Assembly: GCA_001414325.1 (NCBI GenBank)
Contig: LLKB01000006.1
Coordinates: 1-64,000 of the forward strand
Reading direction: 5' to 3'
From: Butyribacter intestini
GTDB lineage: Bacteria > Bacillota > Clostridia > Lachnospirales > Lachnospiraceae
DNA length: 64,000 nucleotides
Shown: in pieces, positions 34,231-44,916 of the stretch
Numbering within the stretch: position 1 is the first letter of the stretch
How the letters are laid out: the number at the start of each line of letters is the position of its first letter
Made by a program: the position numbers and the translations under genes
Notes under the pieces: model-generated
Told to the model about the DNA's origin: nothing
The model's database searches: none
The model's input: the letters and a program-made list of their open reading frames with translations, nothing else

Positions 34231-35646
34231 ATGTGGGATAGTATTAATAAGATATTAGCTAACATTGACGATTTCGTCTGGGGAGTTCCACTTATGGCAA
34301 TCATAATAACAGGTGGAATTTTGCTTACATTTCGTCTTGGATTTTTGCAGATTCGCAGACTTCCACTTGCATTAAAATGGATGGTTAAAAATGAAGAGGG
34401 TGGAAAAGGCGAAATATCAAGTTTTGCGGCATTGTGCACAGCACTTAGTGCAACAATAGGAACTGGTAATATAGTAGGTGTGGCAACGGCTGTTGGAGCA
34501 GGCGGACCCGGAGCACTTTTCTGGATGGTTGTAACAGCGTTGTTCGGAATGGCAACAAAGTATGCAGAGGGACTTCTGGCGGTCAAATACCGTGTGGTAG
34601 ATAAAGACAATCACAGTCTTGGCGGGCCGTTTTATTATATAGAGCTTGGAATGGGTAAGAAATTCAAATGGCTTGCAAAAATATTTGCATTTTTTGGAGT
34701 CTGTGTAGGACTTTTTGGAATAGGAACATTCAGTCAGGTGAATGGAATATCAAGTGCTGTTCAGAATTTTTTTGATCCAAATAAGGCACATACGGTATCA
34801 ATCCCCGGAATAGGTACATATTCATGGATGGTAGTAATTGCATCACTTATTCTTGCATTCTGCGTTGGAGCCGTACTTATAGGTGGAATTAAGAGAATTG
34901 CAAGTGTAAGTCAGATAATAGTTCCTTTTATGGCAATAATTTATTTTATATTTGCAGTAATGCTTGTCATATGCAATATAACAAAAATTCCTGATGCCAT
35001 AGTGATAATTGTAAAAGCTGCATTTAATCCGCAGGCAGTTGCAGGCGGCGTGACGGGAAGTATGCTCGTTGCAATGCAAAAAGGTGTTGCACGTGGTATA
35101 TTCTCAAATGAGGCGGGACTTGGAAGTGCACCTATAGCGGCAGCAGCAGCTCAGACACACGAACCTGTAAGACAGGGACTTGTCAGCATGACAGGAACAT
35201 TTATTGACACAATAATTATCTGTACAATGACAGGACTTTCAATCGTACTCACAGGAGCATGGAAAGTTAAGGGACTTGAGGGTGTTCAGGTGACAACATA
35301 TGCGTTTAAGCAGGGTCTTCCGTTCCCGGCAGAAGTATCCGCATTTGTCTTGATGCTCTGTCTTGTATTCTTTGCTTTTACAACGATACTCGGATGGGAT
35401 TATTATAGTGAGCGTTGTTTGGAATATCTTACAAATGGAAATATGAAAAAAGTAAAAGTATTCCGTTGGGTATATATACTTGCAGTATTTATCGGACCTT
35501 ACATGACAGTAAGTGCGGTATGGGTAATCGCAGACATATTTAACGGACTTATGGCACTGCCAAATATGATAGCAATATTTGCGTTAAGCGGTGTTGTCGT
35601 AAAAGAAACAAGAGATTTCTTTAAAGCAAAGAAACATTTAAAATAG
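34231..35646 (+). CDS. Alanine/glycine:sodium symporter (AGCS family)
   Basis: The 471-residue integral membrane protein is of normal AGCS length. The opening DDFVWGVPLMAIIITGGILLT, the segment TALSATIGTGNIVGVATAV, and RGIFSNEAGLGSAPIAAAAA are diagnostic. It imports alanine or glycine with sodium. The start follows AAAGGAG. It has its own 210-base upstream spacer and a terminator downstream, so it is probably monocistronic. Confidence 0.95.
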   Translation: MWDSINKILANIDDFVWGVPLMAIIITGGILLTFRLGFLQIRRLPLALKWMVKNEEGGKGEISSFAALCTALSATIGTGNIVGVATAVGAGGPGALFWMVVTALFGMATKYAEGLLAVKYRVVDKDNHSLGGPFYYIELGMGKKFKWLAKIFAFFGVCVGLFGIGTFSQVNGISSAVQNFFDPNKAHTVSIPGIGTYSWMVVIASLILAFCVGAVLIGGIKRIASVSQIIVPFMAIIYFIFAVMLVICNITKIPDAIVIIVKAAFNPQAVAGGVTGSMLVAMQKGVARGIFSNEAGLGSAPIAAAAAQTHEPVRQGLVSMTGTFIDTIIICTMTGLSIVLTGAWKVKGLEGVQVTTYAFKQGLPFPAEVSAFVLMLCLVFFAFTTILGWDYYSERCLEYLTNGNMKKVKVFRWVYILAVFIGPYMTVSAVWVIADIFNGLMALPNMIAIFALSGVVVKETRDFFKAKKHLK

Positions 35647-35760
35647 GGTGAGTTTTCAGTCTGCACCATTTAATAAAATATTATGATTATTTTGTAGATA
35701 CTTAAAATGCAGATAATGGCAGAGCCGGTCGAATAAATAGAATATATATAATATATATAA

Positions 35761-35816
35761 GAAGCTTATGTTTTAACAATAGGATGGATAGAAGTTAAGA
35801 CATAAGCTTCTCTTTT
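35761..35816 (+). terminator. Terminator downstream of the AGCS symporter
   Basis: GAAGCTTATG (35761-35770) pairs with CATAAGCTTC (35801-35810), extended by TTTTAAC/GTTAAGA pairing, and is followed by TCTTTT. The rest of the 35647-36079 spacer is AT-rich and shows no gene. Confidence 0.8.
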
Positions 35817-36079
35817 AAAGTTTTATTTAATCTTCATTGTGCTGTGCTATTTAGTGAAATATGCGTTAAGTAAAATGTAACAAAAAGTAATCTCAATATA
35901 ATACTTGATTTTGTATAGAATTTTGAAATCTCATTAAATCTCATAAAAAGCTATATGTTCATTGTAAGAATTACACAGAAAATAAGAATACGGTATGTGA
36001 AAAATGCAGATAGAAAAAGCTGACAATATTATGTTAATATGGCGAAAAAGCTGAAACGGCAGAAGTAGGAGAAAATTTT

Positions 36080-36430
36080 TTGGATGAAGACTTTGAACTG
36101 CAAGAGCCGTTTGAAAAAGATTGCATAAATTCACTGTTAGGAATAATGGTATCGTCAAACCAGGAATTATTTGACAGTATAAAGAATGGAGGGACTGGGA
36201 TTATGAATGAAGTATTAAGAGAATTTTTTAAGGAAGAGATAAAGGCTGGCGAAGAACAGGCAAGAAACGAAGGAGTGCAGGAAGGACGCCTTGAAGGACG
36301 CGAAGAGGGCAGGATAGAGACTTTATATACCGATTGCAATATGTCAGTGCCGGATATAGCTAAAAAGGTGTCAAAGTCAGAAGAATATGTAAGAGAGATA
36401 ATAAAAAATATATCGGCGGCGTGTCTGTAA
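36080..36430 (+). pseudogene. C-terminal remnant of an Rpn/YhgA-like PD-(D/E)XK nuclease
   Basis: The ~116 codons read like the tail of Rpn-family recombination-promoting nucleases: an acidic helix, then NEGVQEGRLEGREEGRIETL, then a short helix-turn-helix-like end SVPDIAKKVSKSEEYVREII. The N-terminal nuclease domain, which would be ~200 residues, is missing. The frame is open only back to a TAA at 36035. The possible TTG start at 36080 has weak support. I infer a truncated, non-functional copy. Confidence 0.55.
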
Positions 36431-36976
36431 GAGCGATATTTCTTGCCAGAAAAGCAAATATTTAAAGAAAAAACAGTAAATCTTAACAATGGGAACAAAA
36501 ATATCAAGAACTCATATTAGGATTTGCTGTTTTTTTATATAAAAATGATTTCACCATAAAATCTCAAAAATCAACATTATAAAATCTATTACCGTATAAA
36601 TATTCTTTGTGCAAAATCACCAAAAACAATATAAAAATATAGAAACAAACAGTGCTATATGCAGACTAATAAATATGGTACAAACACTGTAATTATTAGG
36701 GTTCTATACATTTGAATAAAATAGTTTACAAAAAGCAAAAATGAACAAAAAATGCATGATTTGTTAAATGTTTACAAAAAATTAACATACAGTTAAAAAT
36801 CTGTTGACACTAATTACTAATTTATGGTATTCTTAGGCTATCCAAAATAATGTAAAGTATTTTAGAAAAAAATAAAGTTTTCTGGAATACTTTTTGGTTG
36901 AAATCTGGAGATAGATTAAGGACCAAGGTTGAGAAAAAAATTAAAGAATTAAAAAGATTATAGGAGGAGACATTTT
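36431..36976 (+). other. 546-base AT-rich spacer with promoter and attenuator-like hairpin
   Basis: No gene is seen. A promoter (TTGACA 36804-36809, TATTCT 36828-36833, 18-base spacing) is followed within 20-60 bases by a hairpin at 36853-36895 (AAAGTATT, AGAAAA pairing with TTTTCT, AATACTTT) with TTTTT at its end, before the ribosome site AGGAGGAG of the secreted protein gene. Confidence 0.55.
36804..36833 (+). promoter_or_regulatory. Predicted sigma-A promoter of the secreted-protein gene
   Basis: A perfect TTGACA box and TATTCT are separated by 18 bases, about 140 bases upstream of the start codon. Confidence 0.65.
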
Positions 36977-38887
36977 ATGAGAAAGACAAAACTTTTAGCA
37001 ATCACAATGGCTGCTGTTGTTGGAATGTCATCAGTTCCAGCGGTTTATCGAGATGTAGTAGTAGCACAGGCGGATGAGACTACCGGTGAAACATTTAGTT
37101 TGGATGAGCCCAATTATTTAGCTGCGTATACTGCTGGAAAGAAAGTTACAACAGATAAGCAAACTTTGAATTTTACATTTAAGACATATGAGACTGCAAC
37201 ATTAAATTGGGATACGCCGGTGTTGTTGGTTTATACATCTGATGATGGAATTTATGATAGTAAAAATACAAATTATAAACATTATGCAAATGTAAGGTCT
37301 GATTGCTGGGTTGATGCTGAGGGTACAACTGAAACAGATGCATCAAAAAATATAACAATTAATAAAACATATCCAAGTGATTGGAATGAGTGGTTAAAGG
37401 CTTGTAAAGAAGAAGGAAAAGCTACTGTAGAATATCAGAAAGATTCATCTAATAAGGTTACGATTAAATATACAGTTGTTGCAGGTGATTATACAAGTGT
37501 ATCAGAGTTTTCATTTATAGCTGATGAAGGAAAAGAGACATATTTTGCAGTTACAGGTGAGTTATGTACAATATCAGGACTACCAATAGATATGAAAATG
37601 GAACTGTCAAATGAGCAGACAAGGTTGAAGTCAGTTGCAGGTACTTACTCTGACACCGACAAGACAACTACTTTCGGTCAGGTGAAATGTGACGGATGGT
37701 GGACTAATTGGAGTAATGGTGTTGAAATTACGGAAGATGCACAGAAGTTTTCTTTCAAAACAACAACAAATGAGTCTACAGATCTTAGATGGAATACACC
37801 AACAACAGTAGTGTTTACATCAGTGGATGGTGGTCTTTATAAACCGACTACTTCAAAGAATTTGTATAAGGAATATTCGGTTATAAGGTCAGATTGCTTT
37901 GTTATTACTGGAGCAGATACTGTAAATGAAACATCAGGAAGCCTTAAAACAACAGGTATTCCGACAGTTGAAACAAAAGCATACCCTGATGGTGCAAATG
38001 CAGATGAGAAAAAAGCTATTGATGATGAAAACAACGCTAAAATAACAGAAGCTTGGAAACCATGGGTTGATGCTAATAAAGCAGGTACAGAAGTAACAGG
38101 AACTGTTAAGAGAGAGGGTAATAAAGTTATCCTTACATACTTAAATAATGGTATAGGCTACACTGCTACAATTCCAGTAGAAGAGGGAAAGAAAGCATAT
38201 CTTTCTTTAACAGGTGAACAGTGTACGATAGATAATCTAAAATTTGCACCTGCTCCAGCGGAGTCAACACCAGCACCAGGAACAGAAGCAACACCAGCAC
38301 CGGGAACAAGTGCAACACCAGCACCGGGAACAAGTGCAACACCAGCACCGGGAACAAGTGCAGCACCAGCACCGGGAACAAGTGCAACACCAGCACTGGG
38401 AACAAGTGCAACACCAGCACCGGGAACAAGTGCAGCACCAGCACCGGGAACAAGTGCAAAACCGGCACCAGGAACAAGCACAAAACCGGCACCGGGAACA
38501 AGTGCAACACCAGCACCGGGAACAAGTGCAACACCAACAGCTAAACCAACTGTAGCACCTACAAAGAAACCAAGTAATACAAAGAAACCGGCAAAGAAAC
38601 TTAAGAGTGCAACAATTACTGTTAAAAATGGCAAGAAGAAAGTTTCTTCAGTGACTGTTAAGGCAAAGAAGTCAGTTAAGCTTGCAGTTTCAGTAAACTC
38701 AAAAGCAAAACTTTCAGTAGCAAAACTTTCTAAGAAGAATGCTAAGATTGCAAAGGTAACATTTAAGAAAAACAAACTTACTATAAAGGGTCTTAAGAAA
38801 GGAAAAGTTTCTATTAAGATTACAAGTAAGAAGACATCTAAGTATAAGGCAGCAACAAAGACGATTAAGGTTACTGTCAAAAAATAA
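36977..38887 (+). CDS. Secreted two-module protein with TPAPGTSA repeats and a wall-binding-like domain
   Basis: The 636-residue protein has a Sec signal peptide (cleavage near AQA-DE, residue ~31). Two related beta-rich modules follow (~40-205 and ~225-425). Each has a WNTP/WDTP segment, RSDCW/RSDCF, a W..W pair and an ending [10 protein letters not shown] or [11 protein letters not shown] linker of eleven 8-residue repeats (38267-38530) leads to a ~100-residue C-terminal Lys-rich domain ([33 protein letters not shown]). The same C-terminal domain ends the arabinanase next door. No catalytic motif is evident. The modules may bind carbohydrate; that is inference. Confidence 0.8.
   Translation: MRKTKLLAITMAAVVGMSSVPAVYRDVVVAQADETTGETFSLDEPNYLAAYTAGKKVTTDKQTLNFTFKTYETATLNWDTPVLLVYTSDDGIYDSKNTNYKHYANVRSDCWVDAEGTTETDASKNITINKTYPSDWNEWLKACKEEGKATVEYQKDSSNKVTIKYTVVAGDYTSVSEFSFIADEGKETYFAVTGELCTISGLPIDMKMELSNEQTRLKSVAGTYSDTDKTTTFGQVKCDGWWTNWSNGVEITEDAQKFSFKTTTNESTDLRWNTPTTVVFTSVDGGLYKPTTSKNLYKEYSVIRSDCFVITGADTVNETSGSLKTTGIPTVETKAYPDGANADEKKAIDDENNAKITEAWKPWVDANKAGTEVTGTVKREGNKVILTYLNNGIGYTATIPVEEGKKAYLSLTGEQCTIDNLKFAPAPAESTPAPGTEATPAPGTSATPAPGTSATPAPGTSAAPAPGTSATPALGTSATPAPGTSAAPAPGTSAKPAPGTSTKPAPGTSATPAPGTSATPTAKPTVAPTKKPSNTKKPAKKLKSATITVKNGKKKVSSVTVKAKKSVKLAVSVNSKAKLSVAKLSKKNAKIAKVTFKKNKLTIKGLKKGKVSIKITSKKTSKYKAATKTIKVTVKK
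38267..38530 (+). repeat. Eleven in-frame 24-bp tandem repeats (TPAPGTSA linker)
   Basis: The unit ACACCAGCACCGGGAACA plus AGTGCA is repeated eleven times with few changes ([16 protein letters not shown] and TPALGTSA variants). It encodes a flexible Pro/Thr linker. Near identity of the DNA implies recent slippage, and the copy number is likely to vary between strains. Confidence 0.95.
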
Positions 38888-38923
38888 AAAAGTTCCAAAA
38901 AAGATATTATTTATGTACATTGA

Positions 38924-38960
38924 GGGGGGAGTTGACATAAAGTCAGCTCCTCCTTCTGAT
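38924..38960 (+). terminator. Hairpin after the two-module secreted protein gene
   Basis: GGGGGAGTTGAC and GTCAGCTCCTCC form a strong stem, but only TTCTGATTTCTT follows. It is a weak terminator or processing hairpin, so read-through into the arabinanase gene is possible. Confidence 0.5.
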
Positions 38961-39092
38961 TTCTTACAGTAAAAAAATAAAGTGTTATCTGGATTAAAAG
39001 CAGATTGCAATGTATGATCTTAACATCTTGCAAAATACATTTTGAATCCAACATAACAAAAAATTGCAAAGTATTGAAAAGGAGATAAGCAT

Positions 39093-42000
39093 ATGGTAAG
39101 ACATAAGATTAAAAAAGCGGTAGCTATTGCCATGTCAGCAGTGATTGCACTTACGGCAGTGCCCAATAAGAACATTGTCCAGACTGTAAAAGCGGATGAA
39201 AAAAGCAAATTTGGTGAAAATACATCTGATATTGTCGATATTGATACAGGATTCACTAATAAATCAGGGGATGAATATTTAAGTGGTAATTTCGATGTTC
39301 GTTATACATTTACGAATAAAACTAAAGATTCATCTGCAAATTGGTTTAATTTTGCTGTTGAAATATGGGATACAAACAATGGGGAAAACAGCGGATATAC
39401 TGCAAGAGCTGATAATTATGGCTGGTTTTATGGTGGTGATAAATATAACCATAATAATGATGGCTCAAAAGCGACATGGGATAATATAAATTTTGTGTGG
39501 GATGACTTTGCAAAATCTATGGAAGATGCCAGTGTTACGGTAGATATTCATAGGGCAGAAAGGTCAGTTGTATTGAAATATAATATTGTCGATAATAAAG
39601 ATAATTCAAAAGTTTACTCATTGAGAAATACGATTGAATTTGGTAAGTTTGAAGATACTGTCGGAATGCATCTTACAGGAGAAAAATGTACTCTTTCAAA
39701 TATTAAAGCTGTAGACATGACTGATAATACAACTGAATCATCAGAACCGACAGAGATTTCAGCTTCTGAAGTTCAGAGTAAATATAATACATATTTCAAC
39801 AGCAGTAATCAGAAAAATCATGTAACAGTACATGATCCATCTGTTGTAATAGGTTATACTGATACTAAATATACGGGGAATAAAAATGTAAAAATATATG
39901 GTGTTCAGAATACTGCTAAAACAAGAAAAAAGGTTTATTTTATATTTGGTTCGCACAGAGCTTTTGCATGGTCGACCGATATGCAGAATTGGAACTATTT
40001 TCAGAATAATATAAATAATGACACGACTTGTCAGGCTTTGTTTAAAGATGCGTTCAACTGGGCTAAGCAGGGTGATGCATCATACCAGTGGGATGGAAAT
40101 TTATGGGCACCTGATGTAATATGGAATCCTGATTACGTTAATTCGGACGGTTCAAAGGGAGCATGGTGTATGTATATGAGTATAAATGGTAACTCATGGA
40201 ACTCAAGCATTGTACTTCTTACATCAGATGATTTGGATGGTGATTGGACAAACAGAGGTACAGTTGTGTATTCTGGATTTACTGAGTCAGGAGTTCATGA
40301 TTATAAGGATACTGACTTTGCGAATATAGTCGGTTCGGATGAAAATGCTAAAAAGTTTATTTCAGAACACTACAAAAGGGGTTCATATACACCTTCATAC
40401 AATGATGGCAAAAATGTATGTAGCAAAACAAATTGGAATAATTATTACGGGGCACACGCTATTGACCCTTGTGTAACATATGACTCAGAAGGAAGACTTT
40501 GGATGAGTTATGGTTCATGGTCAGGTGGTATCTGGATGTTTGAACTTAGTACAAGTACGGGACTTCGTGATGCTTCGATTGAGCATACATATAAAGATAA
40601 TGAGAGTGACCCTTATATGGGATATAAACTTGCAGGTGGAAATCAGAAATCAGGAGAAGCTTCTTATATAGAAAAAATAGGAAGTAAATATTATTTATTT
40701 GTTTCATATGGTGGTTTTGCTGCAAAGGGTGGATATAATATGCGTGTTTTTGCATCAGACAAAATAAATGGTCCATATAAGGATGTGGCTGGAAATGATG
40801 CGAGATATGGTAGCAGTCAGTCCGATACTACAAGCACAGATGCAGGAAATACAAACGGAGTTGTCGGTGAGCGTCTTATGTCATATTATAAGTGGAGTTA
40901 TCTTGACAAAGGGCGTGTAGCAGAGGGGCATAATTCAGCGGTAGCAGATGACGATGGAAAAGCATATGTTGTTTATCATACACGATTTAATGATGGAACT
41001 GAGGGACATCAGGTAAGAGTGCATCAGTTATTTAAGGCTAAAAACGGAGGTCTTGTTGCGACACCGTTTGAGTACTCCGGCGAGACATTATCTAAGTCTG
41101 CATATAGCAATGATGAAGTAGAAGGAGAATACAAAGTTATATTACACAAACAAAAGGTTGACAATAATAACCTTGAATGTTGCAATGAAGAAACTATCAA
41201 GCTTAATAAAAATGGAACTGTTACAGGTGATTATTCAGGTTCATGGGTGCAGTCAGAAGACGGGCCATACGTGACTATCGTAGCGGGTGGAGTTGTTTAT
41301 CAGGGGGTATTTATAAAACAGAAGATAGAAGGCACTGCATACGAAACAATGTGTTTTACAACCGTTGGAAATAACAATGTAACTTTCTGGGGAACAAAAG
41401 GTTATACAGATGAAGCAATAGTCATAAAAGATGCAGGAATGATGAAAGTAACTGTTCCTGAAAAAACATATGTAGACCTTTCGCTTCCTACAAACGGAGA
41501 TAATGGTTCTAGGATAAGCTGGTCATCTTCTGATACATCGGTAATGTCTGATAATGGTGAGGTTATTGATGCTCCAAAGGATGTAAAAGTGACACTGACA
41601 GCAACTATAACCTATAATAATTATTCAACAAAAAAGACATATGAAACTATCGTAACAACAGATAAAATGGCTGACAAAGATTCTGGCCTTGAAGCAAATT
41701 ATACATTTGAGAACGGACTTAGAAATGAAGCTGATACGACTCAGACAGGTACAGCGAAAAAACGCGGTTCAGGAACTACTCCTACTATTGAATATAATAA
41801 GGATAGAAGTGGAAACGTATTAAAACAGGGATTTGGTGCTAATGGAAATGAAAGCTATACAGAATTTAGTAATCCGTTAAAAGGAAAAACATTAAGTGGA
41901 GTGACTGTTTCACAGTGGGTAAATTGTCCGAGTGAAGATTTGTGGGATGCACTCTGGAGCTTTTATGATACTGATTCATCTGATTCAAAAGACGGCAGAG

Positions 42001-44417
42001 TATTTTTTACTCCGAATGCTTATCTTGGATATAATGGAACGGTGAATGGAATCAATAAGTGGTTTGATCTTAATAGGGCTGACAAAACTACAGGAAATAT
42101 TTGGACAAATCAGTGGCACTATGTAACAGTATCACTTGGAAAGAGTGATTTTGGAATATATGTTGATGGAAAACTTGTGTGCGATAAATCTAAATATACT
42201 TTGTATGCAGGTTCATCATATGCGGCTGCTGCCGAGGATATGCTTAATGTCATTTCATCATCAGATAGGTTTTATCTTGGATACGGCTCTTTCTGGGGTT
42301 CGGCTCCAGCATATATGGACAATGTACGAATTTACAGCAGGGCATTAAATATAGGTGATGTTGCAGTATTATATAATTCAGAAAAGGAAGAACTTGTCAA
42401 TTCAAAAAATGCTGAGCAGATTCAGGAAAAAGCCATGCAGATTCAGGAAAAAGCCATGCAGCAGCAGAGTATATTCTACAAGAATTATAATGCAGATACG
42501 GATGCAAAGACGGCAGGATGGACATCAACAAGTGCACAGGGTTCGCTTACATTAGCAGGTGAGAGTGACGATGCATATAGGGGGTATGTTCAGTTTGCAC
42601 CGGGAAATGTCACAGGAGGTAGAAGTGCTTATACTTCATTTGGAAATGTAACCCTGCCTGACAAATATGTAGTTGAATTTGATGCTAAACTTACAGCAGG
42701 AAATACATCTAGTTCGCAGCTTGCATTGTCAACGGCTGCTTATAGCAGGACAAATTGTGAGAGCAGTAATATAAATTATAGCTTATTAAATACCTCGTAT
42801 TTATGGAGTTTGGATACAACAAATTCAACAAGCTGGAATATTTCATCAGGAAGTACGGCTTCAACAGCAAAGACAGATACAGTAACTATTGCAAAGAATA
42901 CATGGACACATTTTAAGACGACTGTTGATAAGACCAACAAAAAGGTCACATTAGAGATAACGGATGCATCAGGAAAGACACTTAAGAAAATTGATATTGC
43001 AATGAGCAGTATCTCAGATGTAAAGGGATTATGGTATCTGAGTGGAAGAGCGAATGGTGTTGCTGGATTTGACAATGTCCGTATCTATGAAGAATCTGCA
43101 AGCCAAAAATATTCAGTATGTTACAGTCCTAATCATGTAGCAGCAGGAACGACTATAGAAACACAGGAATTTACTGTCAATGAGTCGCAGAAGCTCAAAA
43201 AGAATGAATTTACTCGCGACGGATATGAATTTATCGGATGGTCTAAAACTCCTGATGGAGCAGTTGACTATGCGGATGAGCAGAGTGTAAAAAATCTTGC
43301 AGGAGCAACAGAGGCGGTTGTATTGTATGCGGTTTGGAAAGAAGATTCATATACCGTAAAATACAATGCAAATGGAGCTGCGGGAGAGGAGATTTTACAG
43401 TATGGAAAACCAGGCTGCGGAATACGACTTATAGAAAATGCATATGTTCGCAACGGTTACAAGTTTAGCGGATGGGCAACAACAAAAGATGGAATTGTCT
43501 TATACAAAAATGCACAGGAAATTTTAGCAGACCTTGCAGAAAAAAATCAGACAGTTACATTGTATGCGGTATGGGAGGATACGCATCAGTTTACAATTAA
43601 GTTTAACTCAAATGGCGGAAGTGGCTCAATGTCAAATCAGTCAGCATTAAATAATGCTGAGTTCAAACTTAGTAAATGTAGATTTTCAAGAACAGGATAT
43701 ACATTTGCAGGCTGGGCAGAAACAGCAAATGGAACGGTTGTATATAATGATGAACAAAGCATTGATAAGAAACTTGCGGAGACAGGTGGAACTATAAGTT
43801 TATATGCCGTGTGGAATAAAAACGCAGTGGTTTCAACACCTACCCCTACTCCAACAGTAACCCCGACGGTTACTCCATCGCAGAAACCGGCTTCAAGTCA
43901 GACTCCTGCACCGGGTTCGTCGGCAACAACAAAACCGACAGATATGCCAAGTAAGACTCCGACAGTAAAACCGACAGAAGTACCTACACAGAAACCAACG
44001 ACAAACCCATCGGCAGAGCCGACGGTGTCACCAAGCAATGAACCGGCTGTTACACCATCAGTATCGCCAAGCACAGAGCCTGAACAGACTCCGACGGCGG
44101 CACCGACAAAGAAACCGGCAACAAAGAAGCTTAAGAGTGCAGCCATTACGGTTAAGAAAGGAAAGAAGAAAGTATCTTCCGTAACCGTTAAGAGAAAGAA
44201 AACTGTTAAACTTTCAGTTTCAGTGAACTCAAAAGCAAAACTTTCAATGGCAAAACTTTCAAAGAAGTATGCAAAGATTGTTAAAGTTAAATTTAAGAAG
44301 AATAAACTCACGATAAAAGCACTTAAGAAAAAGGGAAAGGTTTCCATTAAGATAACAAGTAAAAAGACTTCTAAGTATAAGGCGGCATCTAAGACGATTA
44401 AAGTTACCGTTAAATAG
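39093..44417 (+). CDS. Secreted multidomain GH43 endo-arabinanase
   Basis: The 1774-residue protein has a signal peptide (cleavage near VKA-DE). Residues ~45-210 are a module that ends LTGEKCTLSNI, like those of the preceding protein. The GH43 catalytic domain spans ~245-650, with carboxylates Asp248 (VHDPSVV), Asp458 (IDPCV) and Glu522 (GEASYIEKIG), as expected for inverting alpha-L-arabinanases. A GH43 C-terminal beta domain (~655-775), an Ig-like domain (~780-860), a LamG-like domain (~865-1110), another beta-sandwich (~1125-1340), three InlB/Flg_new-type repeats with GWS/GWA and LYAVW motifs (~1345-1585), a Pro/Thr linker, and the Lys-rich C-terminal domain follow. It probably degrades arabinan side chains of pectin at the cell surface. 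Confidence 0.87.
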   Translation: MVRHKIKKAVAIAMSAVIALTAVPNKNIVQTVKADEKSKFGENTSDIVDIDTGFTNKSGDEYLSGNFDVRYTFTNKTKDSSANWFNFAVEIWDTNNGENSGYTARADNYGWFYGGDKYNHNNDGSKATWDNINFVWDDFAKSMEDASVTVDIHRAERSVVLKYNIVDNKDNSKVYSLRNTIEFGKFEDTVGMHLTGEKCTLSNIKAVDMTDNTTESSEPTEISASEVQSKYNTYFNSSNQKNHVTVHDPSVVIGYTDTKYTGNKNVKIYGVQNTAKTRKKVYFIFGSHRAFAWSTDMQNWNYFQNNINNDTTCQALFKDAFNWAKQGDASYQWDGNLWAPDVIWNPDYVNSDGSKGAWCMYMSINGNSWNSSIVLLTSDDLDGDWTNRGTVVYSGFTESGVHDYKDTDFANIVGSDENAKKFISEHYKRGSYTPSYNDGKNVCSKTNWNNYYGAHAIDPCVTYDSEGRLWMSYGSWSGGIWMFELSTSTGLRDASIEHTYKDNESDPYMGYKLAGGNQKSGEASYIEKIGSKYYLFVSYGGFAAKGGYNMRVFASDKINGPYKDVAGNDARYGSSQSDTTSTDAGNTNGVVGERLMSYYKWSYLDKGRVAEGHNSAVADDDGKAYVVYHTRFNDGTEGHQVRVHQLFKAKNGGLVATPFEYSGETLSKSAYSNDEVEGEYKVILHKQKVDNNNLECCNEETIKLNKNGTVTGDYSGSWVQSEDGPYVTIVAGGVVYQGVFIKQKIEGTAYETMCFTTVGNNNVTFWGTKGYTDEAIVIKDAGMMKVTVPEKTYVDLSLPTNGDNGSRISWSSSDTSVMSDNGEVIDAPKDVKVTLTATITYNNYSTKKTYETIVTTDKMADKDSGLEANYTFENGLRNEADTTQTGTAKKRGSGTTPTIEYNKDRSGNVLKQGFGANGNESYTEFSNPLKGKTLSGVTVSQWVNCPSEDLWDALWSFYDTDSSDSKDGRVFFTPNAYLGYNGTVNGINKWFDLNRADKTTGNIWTNQWHYVTVSLGKSDFGIYVDGKLVCDKSKYTLYAGSSYAAAAEDMLNVISSSDRFYLGYGSFWGSAPAYMDNVRIYSRALNIGDVAVLYNSEKEELVNSKNAEQIQEKAMQIQEKAMQQQSIFYKNYNADTDAKTAGWTSTSAQGSLTLAGESDDAYRGYVQFAPGNVTGGRSAYTSFGNVTLPDKYVVEFDAKLTAGNTSSSQLALSTAAYSRTNCESSNINYSLLNTSYLWSLDTTNSTSWNISSGSTASTAKTDTVTIAKNTWTHFKTTVDKTNKKVTLEITDASGKTLKKIDIAMSSISDVKGLWYLSGRANGVAGFDNVRIYEESASQKYSVCYSPNHVAAGTTIETQEFTVNESQKLKKNEFTRDGYEFIGWSKTPDGAVDYADEQSVKNLAGATEAVVLYAVWKEDSYTVKYNANGAAGEEILQYGKPGCGIRLIENAYVRNGYKFSGWATTKDGIVLYKNAQEILADLAEKNQTVTLYAVWEDTHQFTIKFNSNGGSGSMSNQSALNNAEFKLSKCRFSRTGYTFAGWAETANGTVVYNDEQSIDKKLAETGGTISLYAVWNKNAVVSTPTPTPTVTPTVTPSQKPASSQTPAPGSSATTKPTDMPSKTPTVKPTEVPTQKPTTNPSAEPTVSPSNEPAVTPSVSPSTEPEQTPTAAPTKKPATKKLKSAAITVKKGKKKVSSVTVKRKKTVKLSVSVNSKAKLSMAKLSKKYAKIVKVKFKKNKLTIKALKKKGKVSIKITSKKTSKYKAASKTIKVTVK

Positions 44418-44514
44418 CAAAATTTTATAAAACTTGTTTTGGAACTAAAAATCCAATAAAGTAACAGCGATAATAAATGTTCTTGTTTGGTAAAAGTTCC
44501 AATATAAAAATATG

Positions 44515-44556
44515 ACAGGCAATACAATGAACAAGTTCATTGTATTGCCTGTTTTG
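44515..44556 (+). terminator. Terminator of the arabinanase gene
   Basis: ACAGGCAATACAATGAAC and its complement (44535-44552) form an 18-bp perfect stem followed by TTTTGCC. Confidence 0.8.
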
Positions 44557-44576
44557 CCATTTTTATCTGAATTGTC

Positions 44577-44759
44577 GTAACAGTTCAGCCTTGCATTTCT
44601 TACATTCATAAACCTGCCAGCGAGCTGTCAGTCGCTGCTTTGCAGCTTATGTTTACTCATTTCAGAAATGAAAGGCTATTCCGCCCAAAAAAACAAGCCA
44701 ATAATACATCGAGCAAGCTCGTGTATTATTGACTTATCTTTTTTTGGCTGAACTGTTAC
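44577..44759 (-). repeat. Family A inverted-end element, copy 2
   Basis: This 183-bp copy has the same GTAACAGTTCAGCC / GGCTGAACTGTTAC ends. Its interior is the reverse complement of copies 1 and 3 (CCAGCGAGCTGTCAGTCGCTG, AATACATCGAGCAAGCTCG). It lies directly after the arabinanase terminator. Confidence 0.88.
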
Positions 44760-44916
44760 GAATTGTCAGTCAGATTGTGATTTATAATGGACTTTATGTT
44801 TTTTTTGTGTTAAATTATATGATACAGGGGTCTGGAACAGATAGTGATATACTCTGCATAAAGATCGCTGTCAATATCATTATGAAATGATACTATTATC
44901 CGGAGGTGGCAGGCGA

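Noticed and set aside
38267-38530. Possible CRISPR array (regular repeats)
   Set aside because: The units are contiguous without unique spacers and lie in frame inside a coding region.
38158-38898. Long minus-strand open frame of 246 codons opposite the TPAPGTSA repeats, plus two other frames across the same repeats
   Set aside because: A 24-bp repeat keeps every frame open by arithmetic. The plus frame has a signal peptide, ribosome site and known domain, the others do not.
43898-44527. Minus-strand frame of 209 codons opposite the arabinanase C-terminus
   Set aside because: It is the complement of the Pro/Thr linker and Lys-rich domain, and reads as low-complexity Val/Phe/Gly sequence.
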